Source of the DNA: Brumimicrobium sp035497735
Lineage (GTDB): Bacteria > Bacteroidota > Bacteroidia > Flavobacteriales_D > Crocinitomicaceae
Assembly (NCBI GenBank): GCA_035497735.1
Contig: DATJCX010000047.1
Coordinates: 124,001-188,000, forward strand
DNA: 64,000 nucleotides
Direction of reading: 5' to 3'
Under the pieces are notes generated by a model. That model did no database searches, was not told the DNA's origin, and saw only the letters and a program-made list of their open reading frames with translations. Positions 26,491-34,574 of this stretch are shown here, piece by piece (position 1 is the stretch's first letter; each line of letters opens with the position of its first letter). Made by a program: the position numbers and the translations under genes.

Positions 26491-26581
26491 TTAACGATAA
26501 TTAAGAGTAGATAAAAAGATGTAAAAAGGGTTATTTGGATTATTTTTTTTATATTTAATGAAATATCAAATTTAAAAAAAT

Positions 26582-27193
26582 ATGCTAATCGAAATTAACA
26601 AAGACAACATAGACGATAGACTGATAAAGGATATCGTAAAAGAATTAAGAAATGGTGAAATCATCATCTATCCTACCGATTCAGTTTATGCGATTGGTTG
26701 TGACATGAAAAATAAAGCGGCTCTAGAAAAGTTGGCTAAATTTAGAGGAAAAAAGTTAAAAGAGACGCAATTCTCAATCATATGCAAAGACATTAGTCAG
26801 ATATCTGAATATGTTAAATTAATGCCACAATCGACTTTTAAATTGATGAAGCGAACACTTCCAGGTCCTTTTACTTATATTTTAAGAGCGACAAGTGATG
26901 TAGCAAAAGCTTTCCAATCGAAACGTGAAGAAGTTGGGGTGAGGATTCCAGATAACAACATTGTTATCGCAATTGTTGAAGCTTTAGGAAATCCACTTGC
27001 GACGACTTCTCTTTACAACCAAGAAGATGAGTATATGAAATATTTTATCGACCCTTATACGATTTACGAACAGTTTGAAGAGCGCGTAAAGTACATTGTT
27101 GATGGTGGTCAAGGAAAAATTGAAGCATCAACAGTAATTGACTGTACAGGAGATGAACCGGAAATGGTTCGTGAAGGTGCTGGAAAGATCTAG
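26582..27193 (+). CDS. Sua5/YciO/YrdC-family protein (probable threonylcarbamoyl-AMP synthase)
   Basis: The YrdC fold binds threonine, bicarbonate and ATP to form threonylcarbamoyl-AMP, the precursor of t6A37 in tRNAs. The 203-aa protein is the short form without the Sua5 C-terminal domain. Visible motifs are YPTDSVYAIGCD (30-41), the KFRGKK stretch near 54, TLPGPFTYIL near 91 and VGVRIPD near 119. The family also contains YciO proteins whose main role is less clear, so the assignment to t6A synthesis is probable rather than certain. A terminator hairpin lies 20 bases after the stop and separates it from the convergent WD40 gene. Confidence 0.85.
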   Translation: MLIEINKDNIDDRLIKDIVKELRNGEIIIYPTDSVYAIGCDMKNKAALEKLAKFRGKKLKETQFSIICKDISQISEYVKLMPQSTFKLMKRTLPGPFTYILRATSDVAKAFQSKREEVGVRIPDNNIVIAIVEALGNPLATTSLYNQEDEYMKYFIDPYTIYEQFEERVKYIVDGGQGKIEASTVIDCTGDEPEMVREGAGKI

Positions 27194-27213
27194 ATATAAT
27201 TCAATTGAAAATT

Positions 27214-27240
27214 AAAAAGACGCAAATTGCGTCTTTTTTT
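27214..27240 (+). terminator. Terminator, usable from both directions
   Basis: An AAAAAGACGC/GCGTCTTTTT stem with a T7 tract on the plus strand and A-rich flank on the other side. It sits between the convergent YrdC-family and WD40 genes. Confidence 0.85.
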
Positions 27241-27257
27241 TATGCTTTAAACTTATA

Positions 27258-28172
27258 TTATGCTTTTAATTTCCAAATCTTAATCTTCTTATCATCACTT
27301 ACAGTTGCGAACTCCTGTTCAGATATTTTCGCAATTCGATTGACAACATGGCGATGTCCTCCATTTTTATATTCAATTCTTTCTATTATGGAAAGAGTTT
27401 CAGTATCCCATAGTTTGATTGTCTTATCAAAACTTACGGTAACTATCTTCGTTTTATTGTCTAAAAAATCAATGTCGTAAACGGCATAATTATGACCTGG
27501 TATTTCTCTTAGCATTTGCTTTTCTTTCCAGTTCCACTTGCGAAAATGAGCATCTTTTCCTCCTGAGTATAAATGATTACCGTCAAACAAAGCACAATTC
27601 GCTCCGTCCTTATGCGCATCAAATTCAACCAGCTGATTAAAGTATTCTGTTTCCAAAATCCTTATCCAGCCGTCTTGACCACAAATTGCTATTTGTTCGC
27701 CATTCTCACTCATTGCTACTTTTCTAATCTTTCCACATTCAAATGGCAAAGTCAGCAACAAGTCGAAAGTTTCTGAATCCCAAACGCAAAAGTATCCATT
27801 TCTATCTCCTGAATAAAAATGACCTTTAATAGGGTTATAACTCAAGGAGAATACCGAAGCTTTATGTTGTGTCAACATTCTCACTTCCTCTCTCCTTGCT
27901 ATATCTACTACATGAATAGCACCTGTATTCCCTCCTATCGCTAATAAATTAGTCTTTGGAGAATACGCCAAGCAATAAGATGAATAATCTAGTTTTACCG
28001 CGAAGTCTGTTTGTTTTCCTTCAGCAATGTCCCATTGCGCTACAAATTTGTCTGCACTGGCTGTAAATAGACTGCCTTCGAAACAAATAATATCGTAAAT
28101 AGCACCACTGTGTCCTTCAATGTTTTTCACATTTTCTACGGACTTAGGTTTTAACAAATCAATTACTTCCAT
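27258..28172 (-). CDS. WD40-repeat beta-propeller protein
   Basis: Likely cytoplasmic scaffold, 304 aa. Repeats are marked by GHSGAIYDIICF (near 21), HKASVFSLSYNP, VAMSENGEQIAICGQDGWIRILE, HKDGANCALFDGNHLYSGGKD, GHNYAVYDIDFLDNKTKIVTVSFD with KTIKLWD, and the final DDKKIKIWKLKA. Six to seven blades are countable, enough for a single propeller. No signal peptide. It is the last gene of a three-gene unit after a TPR protein and a ComA-family protein, starting 3 bases after the ComA stop. A partner-binding role within that unit is an inference. Confidence 0.88.
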   Translation of the reverse strand: MEVIDLLKPKSVENVKNIEGHSGAIYDIICFEGSLFTASADKFVAQWDIAEGKQTDFAVKLDYSSYCLAYSPKTNLLAIGGNTGAIHVVDIARREEVRMLTQHKASVFSLSYNPIKGHFYSGDRNGYFCVWDSETFDLLLTLPFECGKIRKVAMSENGEQIAICGQDGWIRILETEYFNQLVEFDAHKDGANCALFDGNHLYSGGKDAHFRKWNWKEKQMLREIPGHNYAVYDIDFLDNKTKIVTVSFDKTIKLWDTETLSIIERIEYKNGGHRHVVNRIAKISEQEFATVSDDKKIKIWKLKA

Positions 28173-28174
28173 TT

Positions 28175-28987
28175 TTATTCTTCTTCTTCCTCAGTATTCA
28201 CTTGCTTTAAGCGATCTGCATAAACCTTTGGTAAGAACTCGAAAAAAGTATCCCCTCTAAGTCCAACTCTTAAACATTCCAAAGGAATGATTTCGTTTGG
28301 AGCGATATTTCCTAGGTTCACGTTTGGACCAAACAATTTGATAAACCAAACTTGTTGATTTTTCTGAGGAGCTTCCCATAAAATCTTATTTGGATCAATT
28401 TTCGCTATAATCTTATTAATAAGCATCGTATGAGCAGTACCATTTGGTCTAAAAACACCAACATTTCCACTTTCTCTTCCTTCTGCAATAACCTTCCAAG
28501 AACCAGCTTCAAGTTCAGCAGACATCATTCTAATCCATTTGTTTGGAGAAATTAAAATTCCTGCATCTTTAGAACCAACTTCAGATAAAACAGTTTTATC
28601 TTTTGACAATATTCTAATAGCATCACACTTTTCATCGTGAGGAATTATGATTGAACCGTCTGATACTTCAACTAAATCGATATCGAACTCATCTAATAAT
28701 CTTCTGTAGTCATCAAACATTCCTCTGGCATAAAATGCTTCAAACAAAGTACCTCCAAAATACGGCCTGATGTTGTGCTTTTTATAGAGATTAATCTTTT
28801 CTTTTAAATTGTTTGTCAAGTAAGCAGTTCCAAAGCCAAACTTAATCAAGTCAGTGTACTCAGCATTAGCTTCTATAAAAGCCTCAGTTTCACTAAAACT
28901 AAGTCCCTTATCCATCATCATGGTTACTCCACCTTCTCTAGGTTTTATGTCTCTGTCAGGTATAAAATTTAATTCGAAATTCTTCAT
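28175..28987 (-). CDS. ComA-family (phosphosulfolactate synthase-like) protein
   Basis: Members with known activity add sulfite to phosphoenolpyruvate to give (2R)-phospho-3-sulfolactate, the first step of archaeal coenzyme M synthesis. The 270-aa TIM-barrel protein retains the family motifs: KPREGGVTMMMDKGLS (16-31), KFGFGTA (near 49), YFGGTLFE (76-83), SEVGSKD, AEGRESG near 168, WEAPQ, and FGPNVNLGNI near 220. Bacteroidota do not make coenzyme M, so the product may feed a sulfonate such as sulfolactate or cysteate, but that is inference. Its ATG overlaps the TPR gene's stop (TAATG), implying translational coupling. Confidence 0.82.
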   Translation of the reverse strand: MKNFELNFIPDRDIKPREGGVTMMMDKGLSFSETEAFIEANAEYTDLIKFGFGTAYLTNNLKEKINLYKKHNIRPYFGGTLFEAFYARGMFDDYRRLLDEFDIDLVEVSDGSIIIPHDEKCDAIRILSKDKTVLSEVGSKDAGILISPNKWIRMMSAELEAGSWKVIAEGRESGNVGVFRPNGTAHTMLINKIIAKIDPNKILWEAPQKNQQVWFIKLFGPNVNLGNIAPNEIIPLECLRVGLRGDTFFEFLPKVYADRLKQVNTEEEEE

Positions 28988-30402
28988 TATTTATTTTCTT
29001 GTAATTCTTGTATTCTGTTCTTAAAATATGTATCTGTTTCCAATTCTGGAAAGTAGTAAAATAAGTCTTTTGCGATAGCTACATCTTCATCAACCAGACT
29101 TTCAAACATTAATTGTGATTTTAGTGTCTCATCCAACATCCAAAAAGAGAAAGTCAACACCAGTTTAACAACATTGTTATCTTTTATCTGCTGATTATTT
29201 TCAATAGCATCATAAACATGATCGATAGATAAGGTCGTTAAGAACGAAAGATAATCAATTATGATATCCTTGTCATCCCCTCCCAACTCTATTGCTTTTT
29301 CGTATGCTACGAGCGCCAATTCTGGTTTCTTAGTAGATTCGTAAGCATTGGCTAAAGCATTCCAACCTTCGGCTTTAAACGGCTCTATATCTACAGCAAC
29401 GAGCAATTCTTGAATCGCTCTTTCTCCAAAACCTAAAACATCACTCATGATTCCTTTTCCCAACCAAGCTTCTCCTAAGGCAGGGAATAGTTCGGTACTC
29501 TTATGGAACATTTCATAAGCTTTCTCCATATCCCCTAGTTCTTCGTAGCATTCTCCAATTGAGCAGTAAACAAGTGGATCTTCTTGGTCCAAATCTAAGC
29601 ACATTTGAAAATGTTGCAAGGCTTTTTCTATTTGATTATTGTCAAAATATGTATTGGCAATATTATAGATAGCAGGAATAAAATTTTCATTAATTAGAAT
29701 AGCATAATCGTAAGCCCAAATAGCTTCTTCATACTTTTGCTTTTTAGCATAGACATTACCTAGATTATACCAAGTTGTATAAGAATAAGGTTCTATATCG
29801 ATATAATCTTTGAAACACTTAATGGCATTGTCGAAATCATCTACTTTTTCATAGCAATGTGCTAACTCATACACCAATAGGTCATTCAAGTTACCTTCAG
29901 AGATAGTTTCATTTAAAACTTTTATCGCCGAATGATAGTCGTCGCTATTTTCATATTCCATCGCTAAATCAATAGCAATGTCGATTTTCTCTTCACCATC
30001 AGAAAGTACAAAAGCTTTATTGAAATATCTAATTGCTCGTTTGCTGTCTTTTAATTGACTGTAACAAGTTGCGATAGAAATGTATATTTCAGTACTATTT
30101 GGCTCAAGTCGCTCTAGATTTAACAACAAGGTCAATGCAGCATCCACTTCCCCTATAGAGGAAAGAATTTGCGCATACCTTGTTAGAATTGAGCTATTTG
30201 CAGGGAAATGCTCTAAGGCTTTTTCTGCCGCCCATTTTGCTTTTTTCATTTGATTTGTTGCAATCAAATGATCCAATATAAATTCAATATGTTCAGAATC
30301 AATAAAGTGATATTGATTTGATGCATACATCTTTTCAAAAAGCTGTAATTGCTCTTTGTAGTCAGGTGTTAACCAATCTTCTTCGCCTTCGTCTTCAAAC
30401 AT
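28987..30402 (-). CDS. TPR-repeat protein
   Basis: A 471-residue helical-repeat protein without signal peptide, so probably cytoplasmic. About ten tetratricopeptide repeats can be followed from residue 75 to 385, for example SIATCYSQLKDSKRAIRYFNKA, YNLGNVYAKKQKYEEAIWAYD, YNIANTYFDNNQIEKALQHF and NALANAYESTKKPELALVAYEKA. The acidic N-terminus (EDEGEEDW) and the C-terminal helices are outside the repeats. It is the first gene of the TPR/ComA/WD40 unit. The repeats indicate protein binding; the partner is not known. Confidence 0.88.
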   Translation of the reverse strand: MFEDEGEEDWLTPDYKEQLQLFEKMYASNQYHFIDSEHIEFILDHLIATNQMKKAKWAAEKALEHFPANSSILTRYAQILSSIGEVDAALTLLLNLERLEPNSTEIYISIATCYSQLKDSKRAIRYFNKAFVLSDGEEKIDIAIDLAMEYENSDDYHSAIKVLNETISEGNLNDLLVYELAHCYEKVDDFDNAIKCFKDYIDIEPYSYTTWYNLGNVYAKKQKYEEAIWAYDYAILINENFIPAIYNIANTYFDNNQIEKALQHFQMCLDLDQEDPLVYCSIGECYEELGDMEKAYEMFHKSTELFPALGEAWLGKGIMSDVLGFGERAIQELLVAVDIEPFKAEGWNALANAYESTKKPELALVAYEKAIELGGDDKDIIIDYLSFLTTLSIDHVYDAIENNQQIKDNNVVKLVLTFSFWMLDETLKSQLMFESLVDEDVAIAKDLFYYFPELETDTYFKNRIQELQENK

Positions 30403-30469
30403 GACACTAATTTAAGGTTTTTACTAATAAGATTCTAACAATAACTTCAATAGTTATCAAAGAACCTAT

Positions 30470-30934
30470 CTAAGATTGTATTTCTAAAACTTCTACATCG
30501 AAGATTAAAACTGAATTCGCTGGAATTCCTCCTTGATTTTTATCTCCATATCCCAATTGTGATGGAATTAATAAGATACCGCTTCCTCCTTCTCTAAACT
30601 TCTGTATTCCTTCTGTCCATCCTTTGATAACCTGTTGTAGATTAAAAGTAATTCCTTCTTCCGAACTTTCATCAAATGTCTTTCCATCTACAAAGTATCC
30701 TTTATATCTAACAGTTACGTTGTCATTTTTAACAGGATATTCACCAAAACCTTCTGAAGTAACTACATAATGTAGTCCAGAGTCAGTCTTTACAGCATCT
30801 AAACCTTTTTCAGTAATATATTTTTTTATTGTAGTGATATCTTTTTCTAATTGTTCTTCTGAACTTAAACTCTTTTGACATCCAAAGTTTAAGATTGCCA
30901 AACCGATAATTAAGAAACCAATTATTTTTTTCAT
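30470..30934 (-). CDS. FKBP-type peptidyl-prolyl isomerase, lipoprotein
   Basis: Prolyl isomerase or chaperone of the cell envelope, 154 aa. A lipoprotein signal peptide ends in the lipobox LNFGC (Cys19). The FKBP domain follows from about residue 60: VTVRYKGYFVDGKTFDESSEEG, VIKGWTEGIQKFREGG, IPSQLGYGD, GGIPANSVLIFDVEVLEI. The usual active-site aromatic and Asp residues are present. It sits 68 bases upstream of the TPR gene on the same strand with no clear terminator between, so readthrough into that unit is possible. Confidence 0.9.
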   Translation of the reverse strand: MKKIIGFLIIGLAILNFGCQKSLSSEEQLEKDITTIKKYITEKGLDAVKTDSGLHYVVTSEGFGEYPVKNDNVTVRYKGYFVDGKTFDESSEEGITFNLQQVIKGWTEGIQKFREGGSGILLIPSQLGYGDKNQGGIPANSVLIFDVEVLEIQS

Positions 30935-30972
30935 CTTCTATTTTTATTTGTTCCAAAGATACAAATTTACAT

Positions 30973-31005
30973 AAAAAAAGCCTGCTAAACGAGTTTAACA
31001 GGCTT
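30973..31005 (-). terminator. Terminator after the 287-aa barrel gene
   Basis: A stem AAGCCTG/CAGGCTT with an extra inner AAA/TTT pairing, followed by a T7 run on the minus strand, 20 bases after the stop. Confidence 0.82.
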
Positions 31006-31024
31006 AAAAAATCTTTATTAAGGC

Positions 31025-31888
31025 TTAGAAACTAATCTTCACTCCTAAAGTTACACCAATTTGACTAAAATTAGTCTTTGTAGCTAACTCTTCTTTTGGT
31101 TTATCCATACTGAAATTTGGATTATACGAACTGTTATTTGAACTAGAATTCAATTGATCAACATATTCAATATCCTTAACATAAGGTAGAAAATCCGCAA
31201 TAAGTTCAGTATCATTAATTGTGTACGAATCAACGGTACGATTTTTTGGTTTAATCGATAAAGATGTATAAGCAACTTCTAGGTTTAATCCTATCATCTC
31301 TGTTATCTGATATCCCATTCCAATAGCACCTCTGAATCCTACGGTGAAAGAACCGTTTGTTGTTGTAGATGTCCTCTCTAATAAAACTCCATTAATTGGG
31401 TCAACTTTTGATTCTTCACGAACGCCAATTGTACTTCCCAATACTGGAACCAACAAACTTGATTTAGAATATGCATAAAACTTATCACCACCTGTCCTTA
31501 GAAACAAAGTAGGTAAAATACGCAACTGATTAGAGTTTGCTGTTGTTCTATCGTATCTAGTGTCCAAGGAAGTTGTCAATTCATTAATAACTTTCTTCTC
31601 ACCAACAAAGTAGTTGACACCTAGTTCTATTCCGATATATTCGTTAATCATATATCCAGGAGCTACAGCAATTGTCAATCCGCCCCCCAATGTTCCGTAA
31701 ATCGCTTCTTCTGTATCGCCATCTTCAATGAAGTCATCGTAGGTTTTCATTCCTAAATTAGACTCTCCTAGTCCCCATCCGTATCCGATGTTAACATCCG
31801 TGTAAAAGCCTTGTGCTTTCACATCATTTAAAAAGAATATAGCAGCTGCTATCGCTCCCGTGTAAAAAATCTTTTTCATAAGTTTCAT
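31025..31888 (-). CDS. Outer-membrane beta-barrel protein (287 aa)
   Basis: Signal peptide (about 1-25, ending VKAQ) followed by alternating amphipathic strands and a C-terminus ending in an aromatic residue (GVTLGVKISF), the pattern of small outer-membrane barrels. Strand-like segments are visible at GFYTDVNIGYGWG, GLTIAVAPGYMI, IGIELGVNYFVG, SFTVGFRGAIGMGYQ and IGLNLEVAYTSL. A long Ser/Asn-rich stretch near 245-270 probably forms an extracellular loop. No specific channel or adhesin family could be named. It may start at the second Met (residue 4). A terminator follows. Confidence 0.78.
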   Translation of the reverse strand: MKLMKKIFYTGAIAAAIFFLNDVKAQGFYTDVNIGYGWGLGESNLGMKTYDDFIEDGDTEEAIYGTLGGGLTIAVAPGYMINEYIGIELGVNYFVGEKKVINELTTSLDTRYDRTTANSNQLRILPTLFLRTGGDKFYAYSKSSLLVPVLGSTIGVREESKVDPINGVLLERTSTTTNGSFTVGFRGAIGMGYQITEMIGLNLEVAYTSLSIKPKNRTVDSYTINDTELIADFLPYVKDIEYVDQLNSSSNNSSYNPNFSMDKPKEELATKTNFSQIGVTLGVKISF

Positions 31889-31991
31889 TTTATAATTATT
31901 TCAATAAAAATAGTATTATTTCTTGAATAATATTTATCACCCATGAAATAAAATATTTATTATACTGTTATCCTAAACCTTCTGGAATGAA

Positions 31992-32020
31992 AAAAAGGCT
32001 ACCGTTATGGTAGCCTTTTT
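31992..32020 (-). terminator. Strong terminator after the 242-aa barrel gene
   Basis: A 12-bp perfect stem AAAAAGGCTACC/GGTAGCCTTTTT with a 5-base loop, 22 bases after the stop. The A/T flanks could let it work in both directions. Confidence 0.88.
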
Positions 32021-32042
32021 AAAAAATCAAATTTTATTTAAA

Positions 32043-32771
32043 CTAGAATCTCCATCCAATACGGAAAGTCGCGTATGTAGACATAAAAGCTTCTTTTTTA
32101 CCTGCAGTAAACGTATTGTTTATAACAGTAGTTCCTCCACCCATGTCAATTGTTTGTGTTCCTGTTCCATCTTTTGTGTTTTTCGCTATAAACCCAGCTC
32201 CTAACTCTAGACCAACATAAACATTTTCAACAAAGAAGAAGTCCATTCCTAAACCTAAATCAGCTCCAAAAAGTGAATGACCTTCTTTTTCTTCAATTTG
32301 AACAGCAGGGTTGTAACCAATTCCATCAAAATCTGTACCTACAGTTTTCCTAGTACCACCACCGAAGTTAATACCTAAAGCTGCATAAGGATCTAGTTTT
32401 CTTGTTCCAAGAAAGTGATATTCAGCTCCTATTTGCGCAACTAATGCTGCACCACTAATTTTCAATGTTCCTACTTCTCCAGTTCCATCAACATTTTGAT
32501 AGAAATTTCTAGAAAAACTCATAGGGCTTCCTGTACCATCTCCTAAACCTAATTGAACTCTAGCTGCCCAGTTTTCATTAAAGAAGTAACGAGCACGTAA
32601 TGCTGGTTCGTTCCAATTAATTCCAGCCTGACCTGCTGAGATGTTTGTTTCAATAGACCAAGGATTGTCTGGAGTTGGCTTTTCAACTTCAGCAAATGTT
32701 TGTGCATTTACTGTACCTCCAACAAACAGTAACATAGCTGCTACGCAACCTAAAACTACATTTTTTTTCAT
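32043..32771 (-). CDS. Outer-membrane beta-barrel protein (242 aa)
   Basis: Signal peptide (1-23, ending VNAQ) and a predicted eight-to-ten-strand barrel, 242 aa. Strand-like segments include WAARVQLGLGDG, ISGAALVAQIGAEYHFLG, LDPYAALGINFGGG, SLFGADLGLGMDFFF and VYVGLELGAGFIA. The C-terminal strand FMSTYATFRIGWRF ends in Phe. The organisation resembles OmpW-like or general 'outer membrane beta-barrel' proteins of Bacteroidota. Ligand unknown. It is flanked by its own terminator and a roughly 190-base upstream gap, so probably monocistronic. Confidence 0.8.
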   Translation of the reverse strand: MKKNVVLGCVAAMLLFVGGTVNAQTFAEVEKPTPDNPWSIETNISAGQAGINWNEPALRARYFFNENWAARVQLGLGDGTGSPMSFSRNFYQNVDGTGEVGTLKISGAALVAQIGAEYHFLGTRKLDPYAALGINFGGGTRKTVGTDFDGIGYNPAVQIEEKEGHSLFGADLGLGMDFFFVENVYVGLELGAGFIAKNTKDGTGTQTIDMGGGTTVINNTFTAGKKEAFMSTYATFRIGWRF

Positions 32772-32960
32772 AAATCAATTATTTAGTTTATAATTATGAT
32801 GACTAAAACTACTTCTAAATCTAATTATTGTAAAAAGTTTAAATTTTAACAAATTAGACCGTTCAATAGCTCATTACCACCTTTCAGTAAATAAATGTAA
32901 TAGAATGATTCATTAATTCCTAATAAAAAGTGAATTATTAACATTTTTTTAGGAATTTTT

Positions 32961-33740
32961 CTACAAGCTTAATCTTAAGCCATCATAGGCAGGCTCTACG
33001 TTTTGGGGCAGCATCTCCATTATATTCTGGTGTTTACCAAAAAGATGAGAAATGTGTGTTAAATAGGTCATTTTAGGCTGAATATACTTAATTACCTCTA
33101 ATGCACCTGCTAGATTTAAGTGGGAAATATGCGGTTCTATTCTTAGACAATCTAGAATTAATACGTCTAAACCTTTCAGCTTTTCTAGTTCTCCATCAGG
33201 AAAACGATTGACATCGGTCATATATGCGAAGTTTGCAACTCTAAATCCAAATACTTGCATCTTATAGTGATACCCAAGAATTGGTGTTACCATCGGACCA
33301 TCTATTAATTGAAAAGGTCTATTTCTTATAATATTTAAATTTAGCTTGGGAACTCCTGGATATGGATCTTCTAAAAAAGCGTAATAAAACTCTCTTTTTA
33401 AAGCCTTTTCAACATCTTTTGAACAGTATATTTCCATATCCCTTTTTTCGGCATAATTGAATGCTCGGATATCGTCCATTCCTGCAATGTGATCTTTATG
33501 TTCGTGGGTATAAATGACACCGCGTAAACTTTGAATGTTTTCCCGCAGCATCTGATAACGAAAATCGGGTCCGGTATCAATTACAAAACTTTCGTCATTC
33601 CAAGTAAAAAGTATTGAGCTCCGTAAACGTTTGTCTTTACTATCATCAGAATGACAAACTGCACATTTGCATGCTACCATAGGAACGCCTTGTGATGTTC
33701 CTGTACCTAATACCCTAACTTCTAACTTATTCTTCATCAC
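32961..33740 (-). CDS. MBL-fold metal-dependent hydrolase, PhnP-like
   Basis: Metallo-beta-lactamase-fold protein of 259 aa. It begins with VRVLGTGTSQGVPM, then a CKCAVC pair of cysteine motifs like the structural zinc site of PhnP, then IDTGPDF, and the metal motif THEHKDHIAGMDD (HxHxDH). DCLR and THISHLFGKHQ supply the later ligands. PhnP is a cyclic phosphodiesterase in phosphonate breakdown, but no other phn genes are nearby and this subfamily is common in Bacteroidota without them. The substrate is therefore open. It is 17 bases downstream of the DUF4249 lipoprotein gene and probably co-transcribed with the receptor pair. Confidence 0.87.
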   Translation of the reverse strand: MMKNKLEVRVLGTGTSQGVPMVACKCAVCHSDDSKDKRLRSSILFTWNDESFVIDTGPDFRYQMLRENIQSLRGVIYTHEHKDHIAGMDDIRAFNYAEKRDMEIYCSKDVEKALKREFYYAFLEDPYPGVPKLNLNIIRNRPFQLIDGPMVTPILGYHYKMQVFGFRVANFAYMTDVNRFPDGELEKLKGLDVLILDCLRIEPHISHLNLAGALEVIKYIQPKMTYLTHISHLFGKHQNIMEMLPQNVEPAYDGLRLSL

Positions 33741-33757
33741 TACTGTTTACTATTGCT

Positions 33758-34573
33758 CTATTCGACTATAATCACTTGTTTAGTGTCGTAACCAAATGCG
33801 GTAAAATGTCCTAAAACTTCGATTTTATCTCCTGTATCGTTTTTCCATAACTGCTTAGGATTTGTTGGTGCTGCCGACATTTCAGTTCCTTGAAGTGCTG
33901 CGAAAAGATCACTATAATATCGATAGGTCTGCTTGCTGTAAGATGCGAAGTCGACTTTAATCGTGTCTCCGATCTCAAAGGTCTTCCAATATATAGGAAC
34001 TGATCTCGAGAGTCCATTAGAGAAACCATCTGTTAACATCATTTGTTCACCAACCTCTGTCATCTCCTCCCCATTAATTGTTTGGAATACACGGTAGAAA
34101 TTTTCATCAAATGGGTCGGTAAAATGGAAAGTCACCATATACCCTTCTTCTAAGAATAAGTTTTTTTCTTGAAACTCATAACTCATCGAGTCCATCGGGA
34201 TAATTGGAACTAGCAAATCTGAGGACGAATAAGTTATCCCATCAATTCTCACCTCCATTTTATAAGTACTATTGTGAATAGGCGAATAATTGTCTAGAAA
34301 ATAAGTTCCGTTTCCTATCTCACTCAATAAGGTTTCGACTCCATTTGTGTCGATTATTTTAACCATTGCTCCTGAAATATAAGGAACAGTGTCTTTTGTA
34401 AAGACATTGGCTGTTTGTGAGATATGCACCAAAACCTCTTCCTTAACGGCGTCGTACTTAGCTTCAATAACAAGTTTTGGCTCTGTATCAGACACCTTTA
34501 TGTTAATTACTTTTTGACAAGAAGTAATGGCTAATAAAGCAAGCGCTGGTAATATGAATAATATTTTTCTCAT
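33758..34573 (-). CDS. DUF4249-type lipoprotein
   Basis: A 271-residue lipoprotein with signal peptide and lipobox (AITSC, Cys19), followed by beta-rich sequence (EPKLVIEAKYD, VLVHISQTANVF, SGAMVKIIDTNG, YKMEVRIDGITYSS) typical of DUF4249. Proteins of this family are usually encoded directly after a TonB-dependent receptor, as here, with one base separating the genes. By analogy with SusD-type partners it may sit on the outer membrane beside the receptor and assist ligand uptake, but that role has not been shown and no ligand can be inferred. Confidence 0.85.
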   Translation of the reverse strand: MRKILFILPALALLAITSCQKVINIKVSDTEPKLVIEAKYDAVKEEVLVHISQTANVFTKDTVPYISGAMVKIIDTNGVETLLSEIGNGTYFLDNYSPIHNSTYKMEVRIDGITYSSSDLLVPIIPMDSMSYEFQEKNLFLEEGYMVTFHFTDPFDENFYRVFQTINGEEMTEVGEQMMLTDGFSNGLSRSVPIYWKTFEIGDTIKVDFASYSKQTYRYYSDLFAALQGTEMSAAPTNPKQLWKNDTGDKIEVLGHFTAFGYDTKQVIIVE

Positions 34574-34574
34574 C

